41,024 bases of DNA from Bacteriovorax stolpii. GTDB lineage: Bacteria > Bdellovibrionota > Bacteriovoracia > Bacteriovoracales > Bacteriovoracaceae. The notes under the pieces are model-generated. The model was not told where the DNA came from. It did not search any database and saw only the letters and a list, made by a program, of their open reading frames with translations. The position numbers and the translations under genes are program-made. Shown piece after piece: positions 15,757 to 24,602 of the stretch (within the stretch, counting starts at the first letter, position 1; each line of letters opens with the position of its first letter). The stretch lies in NCBI GenBank assembly GCA_945860895.1, contig CAMASK010000019.1, forward strand, positions 1-41,024, read 5' to 3'.

Positions 15757-16743
15757 TTAGTTTCCTGAAAGCATAAACACAATGCTTGTCATATTTTTAA
15801 AGATTTGTGACTCGCTGAGCCACAAGCTCCCAGCGTCACAATCAATCGTTGGATCGTACTTTAAACCACATGCATTTCCATGAGAGTTGCGAACCAAAAA
15901 TTCACACGTTTTTCTCTCTTCGTTCCATCTTCTGGCCACAAGACTTGAGGTATGTAGTTCTGAAATATTTACCCCATGGTTAGAGTTATCAGTTAGAACT
16001 CTGGAGTCATAATCCAACCCCACCAGTCGACCAGTTTCAAGTTGTTCTGAAATGCGATCAAAGATTTTTGGATTCTTGATCACCATTTTAACTTTCCAAC
16101 GATAATCGAAAGGCCTGCGATCATCACGACAAACTGCCTCACGAAGAGCGGAATAAAAACCTGCCACTTTTTTATTTTGTAAGAGCTCAATAAATTCTGC
16201 CGCTCCTACATTTTTAAAACTGTAGTAATAAGGCAGATTTTGCGGAGTTAAATTTTTTCTTTCTGCATGGAGAACAGCAATTTCTAGCATGGCATTGTGT
16301 AAAGGCACTTGCTCCTCGACCCAACCCTCTGGTGTCTGAATCATCTTGGTCCAGGCTTCAGAAGGGAAGATATTTTCCGGACACCAGCCTTCTTTCATGG
16401 AAGTGATGAGGGCAGCTTTATTAAATCCAGTCTGGTGAGCAAGCTTGGCCAAATCAGGATCTTTAAGATTGACTACAATCACATCCAGCCAGCGAACGAA
16501 CTGGCCGATTTTTGTATCGTTATAACCAATGGCCACATCGGCAGCAGAAACTTTTTCAGGTAAATTAAAAGTATGGCCGAGCATGTCTGAAGCAGTGAAA
16601 GCATAACACCATGAAATTTTTTTCTGATCGCGAACCTCACCAAGTGATTCACGCAAATCAAGAGTTGAGCATTCTGGTTTCGGCGTAGAAGTAAAAGCAA
16701 AGGCAAGAGAAGGAATGATCAGGGCCAAAAACCAAAATTTCAT
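15757..16743 (-). CDS. Secreted papain-like cysteine protease (C1-like)
   Basis: Protein of 328 residues; signal peptide MKFWFLALIIPSLAFAF and ribosome binding site ATGGAGGAG. The papain active-site block is 'GEVRDQKKISWCYAFTASDM', with oxyanion Gln40 and nucleophile Cys46 (papain: QGxCGSCWAF). Later come 'SELHTSSLVARR' with candidate His264 and 'FLVRNSHGNACG' with Asn286 in the usual 'VKNSWG' position. The Ser next to the nucleophile and the Gly of QGQCGSC are not conserved, so substrate range may differ. It stands alone, divergent from htpX. A lytic role in prey digestion is inferred from secretion. Confidence 0.78.
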   Translation of the reverse strand: MKFWFLALIIPSLAFAFTSTPKPECSTLDLRESLGEVRDQKKISWCYAFTASDMLGHTFNLPEKVSAADVAIGYNDTKIGQFVRWLDVIVVNLKDPDLAKLAHQTGFNKAALITSMKEGWCPENIFPSEAWTKMIQTPEGWVEEQVPLHNAMLEIAVLHAERKNLTPQNLPYYYSFKNVGAAEFIELLQNKKVAGFYSALREAVCRDDRRPFDYRWKVKMVIKNPKIFDRISEQLETGRLVGLDYDSRVLTDNSNHGVNISELHTSSLVARRWNEERKTCEFLVRNSHGNACGLKYDPTIDCDAGSLWLSESQIFKNMTSIVFMLSGN

Positions 16744-16845
16744 ATCTCCTCCATGAGATCAGCAAATGTATGCCAAATGGTATTTTGATTGGAGCAACTG
16801 ACAAAGTCAAAGACTTGTAATTCCGAGAGTTTTAGTTGTTCAGTC

Positions 16846-16873
16846 TTGACGTTAGTAAAAGAAGTATTATCTT
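16846..16873 (+). promoter_or_regulatory. Candidate promoter of htpX
   Basis: TTGACG (16846-16851) and TATCTT (16868-16873) are 16 bases apart, ending 33 bases before the htpX start. Consensus-based; TATTAT at 16865-16870 is an alternative -10. No heat-shock sigma-32-type motif was recognised. Confidence 0.4.
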
Positions 16874-16906
16874 ATTAATGTTGCACAAAATAATATGGAG
16901 TACCAA

Positions 16907-17797
16907 ATGTTCAAGCGCATTTTCTTGTTTGTTCTTACAAACATTTTAGTGATGGTTACAGTTTCTTTTGTTCTAAGAATCCTGGGAGTTGGCCACTATG
17001 TGACTGAGGCGGGTCTGGATTATTCTTCTCTCATGATTTTTTGTTTGATCTGGGGATTTGTAGGTTCTGGTATCTCACTCATGATGTCAAAATTCATGGC
17101 CAAACGAATGATGGGTGTCGAAATCGTGGACGATCGCGGTCAATATGGAGATCTGGTCAGAAAAGTTCATACAATGGCACGGGCCGCCGGAATCAATAAA
17201 ATGCCGGAAGTTGGAGTCTATCAATCTCCTGAAGTGAATGCTTTTGCTACAGGGCCGTCAAAAAATAATTCCTTGGTGGCCGTTTCAAGTGGCTTACTTC
17301 AGCAAATGAATACCGATGAAGTTGAAGGTGTACTTGCCCACGAGATCGCTCACGTTGCCAATGGAGACATGGTTACGATGGCCCTCGTTCAAGGCGTGAT
17401 CAACGCCTTCGTCATGTTCTTTGCTCGCATTGCTGCCTTTGCACTCCAAAATGCCATGAGAGGCGATAACGATGATGAAAGACCAGCGGCTTCAGGCTTT
17501 CTCTACCACATCATTGTGATGGTTTTTGAAATTGGTTTTTCATTTTTAGGTATGTTTGTCGTAGCTTACTTTTCTCGTATTAGAGAATTCCGTGCTGATC
17601 AGGGGGGAGCAAAGTTTGCTGGAAAACATAAAATGGTTGCTGCTTTAAGAAAGCTTCAGCAAAAGATTGATTTAGTCGACGATTCACAAGATCAAATTAA
17701 GGCCATGAAGATTTCATCGAAAAAAGGTTTGATGTCTTTTCTTTCTACTCATCCTTCCCTTGAAGATCGTATTGCCGCTTTAGAGCGTTCTTATTAA
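16907..17797 (+). CDS. htpX: HtpX membrane metalloprotease (heat shock, M48)
   Basis: Inner-membrane zinc protease for quality control of damaged membrane proteins, 296 residues (E. coli 293). The frame starts at 16895, but the codon ATG 16895 with GAG forms part of the ribosome binding site (ATGGAG) for ATG 16907, the better start. Two N-terminal membrane segments (residues about 5-25 and 40-62) and two more (about 160-185 and 205-225) frame the zinc site: His145, Glu146 and His149 in 'GVLAHEIAHVANGDMV', and the third ligand Glu in 'REFRADQGGAKFAG'. C-terminal 'STHPSLEDRIAAL' matches the family. Confidence 0.95.
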   Translation: MFKRIFLFVLTNILVMVTVSFVLRILGVGHYVTEAGLDYSSLMIFCLIWGFVGSGISLMMSKFMAKRMMGVEIVDDRGQYGDLVRKVHTMARAAGINKMPEVGVYQSPEVNAFATGPSKNNSLVAVSSGLLQQMNTDEVEGVLAHEIAHVANGDMVTMALVQGVINAFVMFFARIAAFALQNAMRGDNDDERPAASGFLYHIIVMVFEIGFSFLGMFVVAYFSRIREFRADQGGAKFAGKHKMVAALRKLQQKIDLVDDSQDQIKAMKISSKKGLMSFLSTHPSLEDRIAALERSY

Positions 17798-17801
17798 GAT
17801 A

Positions 17802-17828
17802 TTAAGGGGACCATTAAGGTCCCCTTAA
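17802..17828. terminator. Perfect 11-bp hairpin at convergent gene ends
   Basis: TTAAGGGGACC (17802-17812), five-base loop, GGTCCCCTTAA (17818-17828). It lies just after the htpX stop and 14 bases before the stop of the FabK/NMO-like gene. T tracts are poor on both sides, so it is a terminator or 3'-end stabiliser. Confidence 0.6.
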
Positions 17829-17841
17829 CTTATAATTTCGT

Positions 17842-18789
17842 TTACCTAAAAATAGGTAATGAGCTTTGGGCCCTTTGATATTGTTCTATTAAATTTTCCA
17901 CCACCACAGCAACACTTGGACAGTCATGAACTAATGAGCAAATTTGTCCAATCTCTAATTCACCATTTTCCAAGTCTCCGTCAAGCATTCCAGCTTTTGC
18001 TCGTCCATGTCCTAGAAGTTTAACTAGTTCATCTTCTGAAGCACATTGGTCCTCAAGCTTTTTCATTTCTTCATAAAATTTATTCTTAAATAATCGAACG
18101 GGTACATGCTTCTTCATCATGAGCATTGTACTACCAGGATGAGAATTGAGAATGGTTTGTTTAAAATTTGCATGAGCACTTGACTCAATGGTGGCCACGA
18201 ACCGAGTTCCCAGCTGCACACCCTGGGCACCTAAGGCAAAAGCCGCTGCCATTCCTCGTCCATCACCAACACCACCGGCAGCAATGACGGGAATTTTTAC
18301 GGCATCTACTACTTGAGGAATCAAGGCCATAGTGGTTATTTCTTCTCTGCCATTATGCCCTCCTGCTTCGAAACCCTCGGCCACAATGGCGTCACAGCCT
18401 GTTGCTTCACATTTTTTTGCAAGTTCAGGGGAGGAGGTCACATGTATGACGATGGCCCCTTGATCCTTTAACCATTTGGTGTAAGTTTTGGGTGAGCCCG
18501 CGGAGGTGATAAATATTTTTATTCCGAGTCCAAGGGCCAATTCTAGTTGCTGGCGCGATTTCTCATAGAGCAACGGCACATTCACGGCCAGTCGCTCTGG
18601 ATGAGTTGTTAGAGTCTTTGCTTTTAAAATGTGCTGCTCAAGGAGTTCAGGCTTCATAGAACCCGAACCAATCACACCCAAAATTCCGGCATTGGCCGAA
18701 GCAGCAGCAAGCTTGCCACCCGAAACCCAAACCATTCCTGCCTGAATAATGGGATACTTAATTGGTAAAAGGCTTGTGATAGTTTTCAT
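17842..18789 (-). CDS. FabK/nitronate monooxygenase-like FMN enzyme
   Basis: Flavin TIM-barrel protein of 315 residues from ATG 18789; ATG 18825 would overlap the MnmD gene by 14 bp. Both are weak for a ribosome binding site, and the family starts directly at 'LLPIKYPIIQAGMVWVSG'. Motifs: 'PIIQAGM' start, 'GFEAGGHNG' (FMN/substrate loop with catalytic His), 'VIAAGGVGDGRGMAAAFALGAQGVQLGTRF' (phosphate-binding region). The family includes enoyl-ACP reductase II (FabK) and nitronate monooxygenase; the early 'SNAGILGVIGSGSM' segment looks FabK-like, but the choice cannot be settled. A methyltransferase (mnmD) lies upstream in the same orientation. Confidence 0.8.
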   Translation of the reverse strand: MKTITSLLPIKYPIIQAGMVWVSGGKLAAASANAGILGVIGSGSMKPELLEQHILKAKTLTTHPERLAVNVPLLYEKSRQQLELALGLGIKIFITSAGSPKTYTKWLKDQGAIVIHVTSSPELAKKCEATGCDAIVAEGFEAGGHNGREEITTMALIPQVVDAVKIPVIAAGGVGDGRGMAAAFALGAQGVQLGTRFVATIESSAHANFKQTILNSHPGSTMLMMKKHVPVRLFKNKFYEEMKKLEDQCASEDELVKLLGHGRAKAGMLDGDLENGELEIGQICSLVHDCPSVAVVVENLIEQYQRAQSSLPIFR

Positions 18790-18811
18790 AAATCCATTGT
18801 GATCAGAAGCT

Positions 18812-19570
18812 TTAGAAATTGTCATCACGAAGTGCAAGAGTTGGGCTATTTTTCAACTGAATCAAGATATCTGGGTTACTGGTCCCCTGTAAAGTGGCGC
18901 GAGTGCTGGCCCTCTTAGCACCAAATTGTGGGCCCTTATTTAAAATCCAGCCAGCTTCCAACAAGCTTTTACGAATTGAGCTACTAGAGGAATAAGTGGA
19001 AAGAATAACTCCGGGATTTGAATATTTTTTTAAAAGTTCAAACCATTCTGTTGTCCACAAGATGGGGTTTTTTTTGGGAGAAAAAGCATCCTGATAAATA
19101 GCATCAATCTCTTGAATATTTTTGTCTAAAAATGCAGGGAGAGTTTTTCGAGCGTCACCACCTAAAATAATTAAATGAATGTTTTCAGTCTTTGCCTCCA
19201 GGATTGAACCATTCCATTTTAAATTTTTAAGAAACGGATGATCTTTATATTCAAGGCGAAACCATTCGAGTAATGCTTGATCAATTTCCAGGGAGAGAAA
19301 CTTCCATGGGTAAGAAGAATGCAAGAGTTCATCATAGGTCATAAGAAAACCAATACCTAAACCAAAACCTACTTCTAAAACAGACAACGCCTTTCGGGTA
19401 TTGAGCTGTTCCTTAATCTGGCAGCCCACAATGTAGTTAAAGAGAGTCTCTGCTTTTGCACCAGTGGATGAATGACAAGTTTCCTGGAAAGCCTCAGAGA
19501 ACAGAGTAAAGGATCCGTCGTCAGTTTTAACCCATTGATGTTTTGGTGGAATGGTCGTTTTGAATGTCAA
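18812..19570 (-). CDS. mnmD: MnmD-like tRNA (mnm5s2U34) methyltransferase
   Basis: Protein of about 252 residues; I prefer TTG 19570 with AAGAGG six bases upstream over the frame's first TTG at 19639. The Methyltransf_30 (DUF752) family motifs are 'GSFTLFSEAFQETCHSSTGAKAET', 'VLEVGFGLGIGFLMTYDEL' (motif I), 'AIYQDAFSPKKNPILWTTEWF' (motif IV with Asp-Ala-Phe-Ser) and 'GVILSTYSSSSSIRKSLLEAGW' plus 'GAKRASTRA'. This is the methyltransferase half of E. coli MnmC; standalone forms lacking the FAD half are called MnmD. It is the last step of the wobble-uridine pathway in tRNA. It overlaps the FabK/NMO-like frame region slightly, suggesting cotranscription. Confidence 0.88.
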   Translation of the reverse strand: MTFKTTIPPKHQWVKTDDGSFTLFSEAFQETCHSSTGAKAETLFNYIVGCQIKEQLNTRKALSVLEVGFGLGIGFLMTYDELLHSSYPWKFLSLEIDQALLEWFRLEYKDHPFLKNLKWNGSILEAKTENIHLIILGGDARKTLPAFLDKNIQEIDAIYQDAFSPKKNPILWTTEWFELLKKYSNPGVILSTYSSSSSIRKSLLEAGWILNKGPQFGAKRASTRATLQGTSNPDILIQLKNSPTLALRDDNF

Positions 19571-19720
19571 AGTTTGCCTCTTATGAATGGCATATCCATA
19601 TCTGTTATTTCGGCTTAAGTCATTAATAATTAGACCCAAGCTGTGTATTTAGAAACCAATTCATACAATTATTCAAGACCGACAAGGATTATTCCGATGA
19701 GATAAGTGGAGAATGAAACA

Positions 19721-22700
19721 GTGAAAAAACAATTAGGTTTGCTTTTTATTTTATGCATAAATCATGCCCAGGCCATGCCATTTGTGAAAGTGGATGTGGA
19801 CGTGGAATATGTTGATGCAGATGAATGTAATTTGAATGATCCTCCTATTGTTAAACAAATTAATGACTTTTATAAAACCAATTGCAAATTAATCGTTGGA
19901 GCAGAAGAGCAATATTGTAACTGCTTACAGAGCAGCAGCAATGATTTTGTTACGGCCTTAGGTACAAAAGCTGATGCACAAAAGTATAAAGCTGAAGTTC
20001 AACATCGGCATAGGGACCGTTTGATGAATGTTTATGCTCAAATGAATTATGGTTCACGTATTCAAGAGCAAGCCTTTGGCATGAGAGATGAGGATGATTT
20101 TGAAAATGGTTGTCTGCCTGAAAAAATAGCCGAAGAGTTTAAAAGATCTTTATGTGTCGAAAATGGTGGTTGTGATGATCAGCATGCTGGTGATTTAGCA
20201 ATGGGTGTGAATAAACCGGATGATATAAATCAGAAGTGGGAAGACTACTTAAAAAATCCCGAGGCTCAGGCCCAATGGATGAATGAAAAGAAAGTGGCAG
20301 ATTCTACTCAAGCTCTGGTTGAGAGTTGCACACTTGAGAAATCGCAATTGGGTCTAAGTGAAGAAGAAAAGCGAGCTGTCAAAGAAGTACATGAATTTTA
20401 CGTCGAAAATCCTGATCTAGCTACTGTAGATAATTTGAAACTTCTAAAAAGCATGCAAGGCTCAAGCTATATAGGCTGCTTTCTCACTGATTTTCTTCCT
20501 CTTCAAAAGGAATACAATTTTAAAAGAAGTGCCTTAGATATATTTAATAAACCCACGGGGCTAATTCAAAAAGGTATTTCTAGGCTTGGGGCAAGTGAAG
20601 GAAAAAAAAATCTCGACGTTCAAGAAATGAAGATTGCCAGTGCCTTGGCGAAAAATGATGAGAAAATTAAAGCTAAGATGGATGAAAACTTTTCCACCAA
20701 TCTGCCCAATGCATGCGTTAGATATGATCATTTTAAAGTAATGAATAGTTCCCCATCTAAAAACTTGATCGATGCTTGGAGTAAGCTCGATCCTAGTAAT
20801 GATGATGACTTATCAAGTGCTCTTGACCCGCAAAAATTAACTATGGATTCTCCAGAATTAGGTTACTTAAAGAGTAATCCAGTCCTTGCCAAATTGGTTG
20901 TTCTTCCCGAAACAAGAAAACAATTAGCAAAAAAATTGAAAGCTTTCGCAAGGAGCTCAAAAGGTAAAACTGAAGCTGATCGCTTGAAGGATTACATTGG
21001 TTTTATGCAGAATGAAGTTCCGGCCCTGCTTAAAAAGAATGGTTTCGTGCAGCTCTATCAATGTGATTTATTGGCGCGCAATTTAGCGGCCGTCTATAAT
21101 TCGAGTGCATTGCCCCCTTTAGATCTAACAGGTTCAGCCGATGCCAATGGTGTCTCCAGTGATCTTTTAGCTTGCAATGTAAAAAAAGAAAATAAAAATA
21201 AGCCAGCTTATAATGTTGAAGAAGTTCTGGCCTCTAATAAACTTTTTCTTTTAATGAGTAATGATAAAGCTCCTGAGAAGCTCGGGCCCAATGATGACAA
21301 GGACTATCAGAACTTTTTAAATGAACGGTGTAAAGGCTATGATGATTTTCGCAAAAAACATATTAAGAATTATTGTAACTTCTTTCTCCTAGGCTCAAGT
21401 TGTCCAGATAAATTTGGCTCTCTTAAAAAAAGCAGAAGTCGTCGTCTCTTAAAAAAATACTACGAGAAAAATACTGGTCTAGCAGATTTTATTAAAGTCA
21501 TTGATGAATCTACTTATAAAATTGACATGCAGGATTTGGATAATGTGATTAATCCAAAAAAGCAAGACAAAGTACTAATAACTAATTATGAAACTAAAAT
21601 AAAACCTATTACGAATACAGCTTCAATCTATCAGACCAGCAATCCATTTTCTGTAAGTTCCAGATCATCTGCCTCTTCAAATTCTGACAATTTATTAGAG
21701 GCAGTGGCCAAGGCACAAGACGATTATAACAATGGTGAACGAGTTTCGAACTCATCAAGTTTTGTGAGTAATTCTGCTGGTCCTGCTAGTTCAACTGTCA
21801 CTGATGCAGACTTTCCTAAAATGGCCCAAAATGATAACAATCCAGTTTTGAGTGGCCAAGTTAACAATTCTCAACCACAAGTTAATCAGGGACAAGTTAT
21901 TCCCTCCTTTCTGACCCCTCCCATGTCAAGTCCAGTCAGTGCAGAAAGTGCTTCTAAAGTTTCCTCTATGGAGGATGTTAAAGAGCTTATTAAAACATTT
22001 GATGACCTCGATCCTGAGGTTAAAGAACAAGCCTTAAACAATGCTCAGGATTATTTAGAACAACACGAGAATCAATTGGGCTCCGCTGAGCTTCGACCTA
22101 AAATTGCTAATCTTCAAAATAAAATAGAAGATCAAGATGAGAATAAGCTTTCAAAAAAAGCCAAGCTGGCCAATCGCTCCATTGCCTCTGTCGGTCGAAA
22201 TACCAATTTTAATTCTTCCAGTTTATCCAGCGCAAGTTTTGCTTCTTCAAACTCATCTGGATTAAATTCGTCTTCTGCCCAAAGAAGTTCAGGCAAAATT
22301 AATCATATTAAGGATGGTCAATCGGCCTCTTATAGAAATGCTTTAATAAAGATCCACGATAAAGACTATGGTATTGAAAATCCTAAAACTCCCATGCCGG
22401 TAACAAATGAGACAGTTTTTCAAGTTAAGGCAGACCCAATTCAAAAATCTGATATTCAGGGAGGACTGGTCATTGGGGCTCAGTTGAATCCAACGAGTGA
22501 AAAATTTTCCCAGATTCTCAGTAATCCACAAGTTTTGGAAGAATATTTATCACAGAATTTAAAAGAAGTTCCTCAAAGCAAGGTCATATCAATTAAGTGT
22601 AAGAAAAATTGTGCCGCTAATGCCAACGAGCTTCTCTTGTACATTGATATGGATTCGAATAACAAATATTTTATTCGCACAATCTCACGAGACACAGCGG

Positions 22701-22750
22701 TCATTCGTCATTCAACTTTAAAGAGTTTGAAAATCAATCTACAGCAATAA
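19721..22750 (+). CDS. Large secreted Cys-containing, Ser/Asn-rich protein, unknown function
   Basis: Protein of 1009 residues starting at GTG 19721, with GGAG nine bases before; the frame also opens at GTG 19706. Signal peptide MKKQLGLLFILCINHAQA. The mature protein has 17 Cys by my count: 15 within roughly the first 570 residues, often in pairs (YCNCLQ, LCVENGGC), and two near the C-terminus (IKCKKNCAAN). Between about 640 and 860 is a Ser/Asn/Gln-rich stretch (SSRSSASSNSD, NSSSFVSNSAG, SSSLSSASFASSNSS) with no Cys, interrupted by a helical charged segment (MEDVKELIKTFDDLDPEV). No family was recognised. A surface or secreted structural protein is plausible. Its 3' end overlaps the convergent hydrolase by 17 bp. 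Confidence 0.75.
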   Translation: MKKQLGLLFILCINHAQAMPFVKVDVDVEYVDADECNLNDPPIVKQINDFYKTNCKLIVGAEEQYCNCLQSSSNDFVTALGTKADAQKYKAEVQHRHRDRLMNVYAQMNYGSRIQEQAFGMRDEDDFENGCLPEKIAEEFKRSLCVENGGCDDQHAGDLAMGVNKPDDINQKWEDYLKNPEAQAQWMNEKKVADSTQALVESCTLEKSQLGLSEEEKRAVKEVHEFYVENPDLATVDNLKLLKSMQGSSYIGCFLTDFLPLQKEYNFKRSALDIFNKPTGLIQKGISRLGASEGKKNLDVQEMKIASALAKNDEKIKAKMDENFSTNLPNACVRYDHFKVMNSSPSKNLIDAWSKLDPSNDDDLSSALDPQKLTMDSPELGYLKSNPVLAKLVVLPETRKQLAKKLKAFARSSKGKTEADRLKDYIGFMQNEVPALLKKNGFVQLYQCDLLARNLAAVYNSSALPPLDLTGSADANGVSSDLLACNVKKENKNKPAYNVEEVLASNKLFLLMSNDKAPEKLGPNDDKDYQNFLNERCKGYDDFRKKHIKNYCNFFLLGSSCPDKFGSLKKSRSRRLLKKYYEKNTGLADFIKVIDESTYKIDMQDLDNVINPKKQDKVLITNYETKIKPITNTASIYQTSNPFSVSSRSSASSNSDNLLEAVAKAQDDYNNGERVSNSSSFVSNSAGPASSTVTDADFPKMAQNDNNPVLSGQVNNSQPQVNQGQVIPSFLTPPMSSPVSAESASKVSSMEDVKELIKTFDDLDPEVKEQALNNAQDYLEQHENQLGSAELRPKIANLQNKIEDQDENKLSKKAKLANRSIASVGRNTNFNSSSLSSASFASSNSSGLNSSSAQRSSGKINHIKDGQSASYRNALIKIHDKDYGIENPKTPMPVTNETVFQVKADPIQKSDIQGGLVIGAQLNPTSEKFSQILSNPQVLEEYLSQNLKEVPQSKVISIKCKKNCAANANELLLYIDMDSNNKYFIRTISRDTAVIRHSTLKSLKINLQQ

Positions 22751-23492
22751 AATCTTTAATTTTTTCCACGATCCACTCAGGAGCATCGCCCGAAAGGTCG
22801 TGCCCAGCAGTGGGGTGCTCAAAAATGGGAGCTTGCCATTTCACTGCAATGGCCCTGGAACAGGCCACACTCACCATTCGGTCCTCAGTAGATGCCAGGA
22901 TTAAAATTGGAAGTTGCGGTGTAAACTGACCAATGCGATACAATCCTCCGGCAGCAAGCTGTCGGATAGTGTTGGCAAGGCTTACTGGACGCTCTTTTTG
23001 AATGGCTTCCCAGAGATTCAGATTTTTATCAAAACGGTTTTTATGATTACTGACGAGTCTAAGGATGTGTGCTTCTTTGGCCCGACCTTTAAGCAGAGGC
23101 ACTTTAAGCAAATGCATCAGGGCACTGAATTTCAATCGATCAAATGGGCCCGAAATTCCACCGTAGCTCGTATTAACTAATATTGCCTGATTGAAATCTT
23201 GCGGATAGGCCTTAAGCCATTGGGCCGCAATCATTCCCCCCAAGGAAATGGCCAAAAGAATGGAATCATCTGAAGCTTTTTTGGTTTCAAGGTATACCCG
23301 ACGCATTTCTTCAACCATTTTTCGAATAGAGAGTGGGGAAGGGGAGCGGAAATAAACACCGGCGCCAGGAATGTCAATAGTCGTGATCTTTGCATTTGGA
23401 AAGGCAGACTGAAGAAGCTCAGGAAAATCGGCCCAATGTTTAGCTTCGCGAATTAATCCCCGAAAAAGGTAAAAATGTTTTTGCTTTGTCAT
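22734..23492 (-). CDS. Alpha/beta hydrolase
   Basis: Protein of 252 residues. Opening 'HFYLFRGLIREAKHW' matches the oxyanion-loop region (usually HGxxG). Nucleophile Ser is in 'LAISLGGM' (G-x-S-x-G reads A-I-S-L-G), Asp in 'LASTEDRMV', and His in 'PTAGHDLSGD', giving a full catalytic triad. The lid (about residues 125-190) holds hydrophobic and basic helices. Family members include esterases, lipases and C-C hydrolases; the substrate cannot be told. It is divergent from the next methyltransferase with only 24 bp between starts, and neither gene has a good ribosome binding site. Confidence 0.85.
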   Translation of the reverse strand: MTKQKHFYLFRGLIREAKHWADFPELLQSAFPNAKITTIDIPGAGVYFRSPSPLSIRKMVEEMRRVYLETKKASDDSILLAISLGGMIAAQWLKAYPQDFNQAILVNTSYGGISGPFDRLKFSALMHLLKVPLLKGRAKEAHILRLVSNHKNRFDKNLNLWEAIQKERPVSLANTIRQLAAGGLYRIGQFTPQLPILILASTEDRMVSVACSRAIAVKWQAPIFEHPTAGHDLSGDAPEWIVEKIKDFIAVD

Positions 23493-23516
23493 GGTTAAGT
23501 ACTTTACACTTTTTTT

Positions 23517-24248
23517 ATGAGTTTGCAGGAGTTTTACGAAAATTCATTTAATTCTGAAAAAGGTCGCCCTCCGGGTGACATGATTCAGGACGCTTTGACC
23601 TATTCCAAAGGTCTGGCCAATTACGTTAAGGAATCTAAAGATAGATTCCTGAGTGGTCTGGATTGGCAGGGTTTGAAAGTTTGTGAAATGGGTGCTGGCC
23701 GAGGTGGTCTAGCTTTACACCTTGCTCGAATGGGTGCTGATGTTACTTTGGTAGATTTTTCTCCTTCGGCCCTCCATCAAGCTGAGCAATTATTTGCTCT
23801 GGAAAACCTTCATCCGAAAATTGTTGTGGGAGATGTGACTTATCCAGATTTAGACATCAATGGAAAGTTTGATTTAATTGTAGATTCTCATCTCCTTCAT
23901 TGTTTAACCGATGATCCCGCTCGTTTTTCTTATTTGCAGCTCATAAGGGATCATTTGTCGCAAAGAGGGATCTTTGTGGCCGAGACGATGGTTCATCGAA
24001 AAAAACTTTATATTCCTGATGGCTTTATGTTCGATCAAAATAATGTGCTCTGGCAGATGTTTAATGAATGGAAACCCGTGAGAAGAATTTTGGATAGTTT
24101 GGATTTAGAAAAAGAATTAAATAATGCCAATTTCAAGATTTCCTATTTTTATTACTACGCTCAGTACGGTTTTGTCCCTCATCACAGTTTTATGGAAATT
24201 CCCAGCGAGATCCTTCCCGCTTCAGTTCGCTTTGTTTTGCAGAAATAA
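23517..24248 (+). CDS. Class I SAM-dependent methyltransferase
   Basis: Protein of 243 residues. Rossmann motif I is 'VCEMGAGRGGLALHLARMG', followed by acidic 'VTLVDFSPSAL', 'VVGDVTYPDL' and 'FDLIVDSHLLHCL' (motif IV). The fold is the methyltransferase 11/25 type, which acts on varied small molecules; no substrate signal is seen. The start has no ribosome binding site, and a possible TACTTT -10 lies 11 bases upstream, so the transcript may be leaderless. It precedes the ribosome hibernation gene by 74 bp, on the same strand. Confidence 0.78.
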   Translation: MSLQEFYENSFNSEKGRPPGDMIQDALTYSKGLANYVKESKDRFLSGLDWQGLKVCEMGAGRGGLALHLARMGADVTLVDFSPSALHQAEQLFALENLHPKIVVGDVTYPDLDINGKFDLIVDSHLLHCLTDDPARFSYLQLIRDHLSQRGIFVAETMVHRKKLYIPDGFMFDQNNVLWQMFNEWKPVRRILDSLDLEKELNNANFKISYFYYYAQYGFVPHHSFMEIPSEILPASVRFVLQK

Positions 24249-24322
24249 GTAAATCACTCAGGCTATTGATACTATAAGTCATCCATCCTAAGGTTTTATA
24301 ATAAGCCATCAAGGAGAAAACG

Positions 24323-24586
24323 ATGAATTTAAATATAACTTTCCGTCATATGGACCATACTCCGGCACTTGATAAAATCATTCGTGATAAATCCGAAAAA
24401 TTTTTGAAATGGCTTGGTCCCAAAACAGATATCCGTTGGACTTGTTGGCGCGAAGGAATTGATTTTTGCTCTGAGGTCACTATCTACAGTGGCGCCACTG
24501 AATTCTTTGCCAAGGCCCATGATGATGATTTGTATAAAACTTTTGATCAGGTAATTCACAAGATTCAAAATCAGATGAAAAAATAA
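24323..24586 (+). CDS. hpf: Short-form ribosome hibernation promoting factor (HPF/RaiA family)
   Basis: Protein of 87 residues. Its pattern 'MNLNITFRHMDHTPALDKIIRDKSEKFLKWLG' is the N-terminal beta-alpha strand of HPF/S30EA proteins, and 'FFAKAHDDDLYKTFDQVIHKIQNQMKK' the second helix. It binds the 30S decoding region and stabilises inactive ribosomes in stationary phase. Length fits the short form (E. coli Hpf is 95), with no dimerisation domain. Ribosome binding site AAGGAG is 8 bases from the ATG. It lies 16 bp upstream of the acyl-CoA ligase start and is likely cotranscribed. Confidence 0.85.
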   Translation: MNLNITFRHMDHTPALDKIIRDKSEKFLKWLGPKTDIRWTCWREGIDFCSEVTIYSGATEFFAKAHDDDLYKTFDQVIHKIQNQMKK

Positions 24587-24602
24587 TTTTATGGAGAGTA
24601 AA

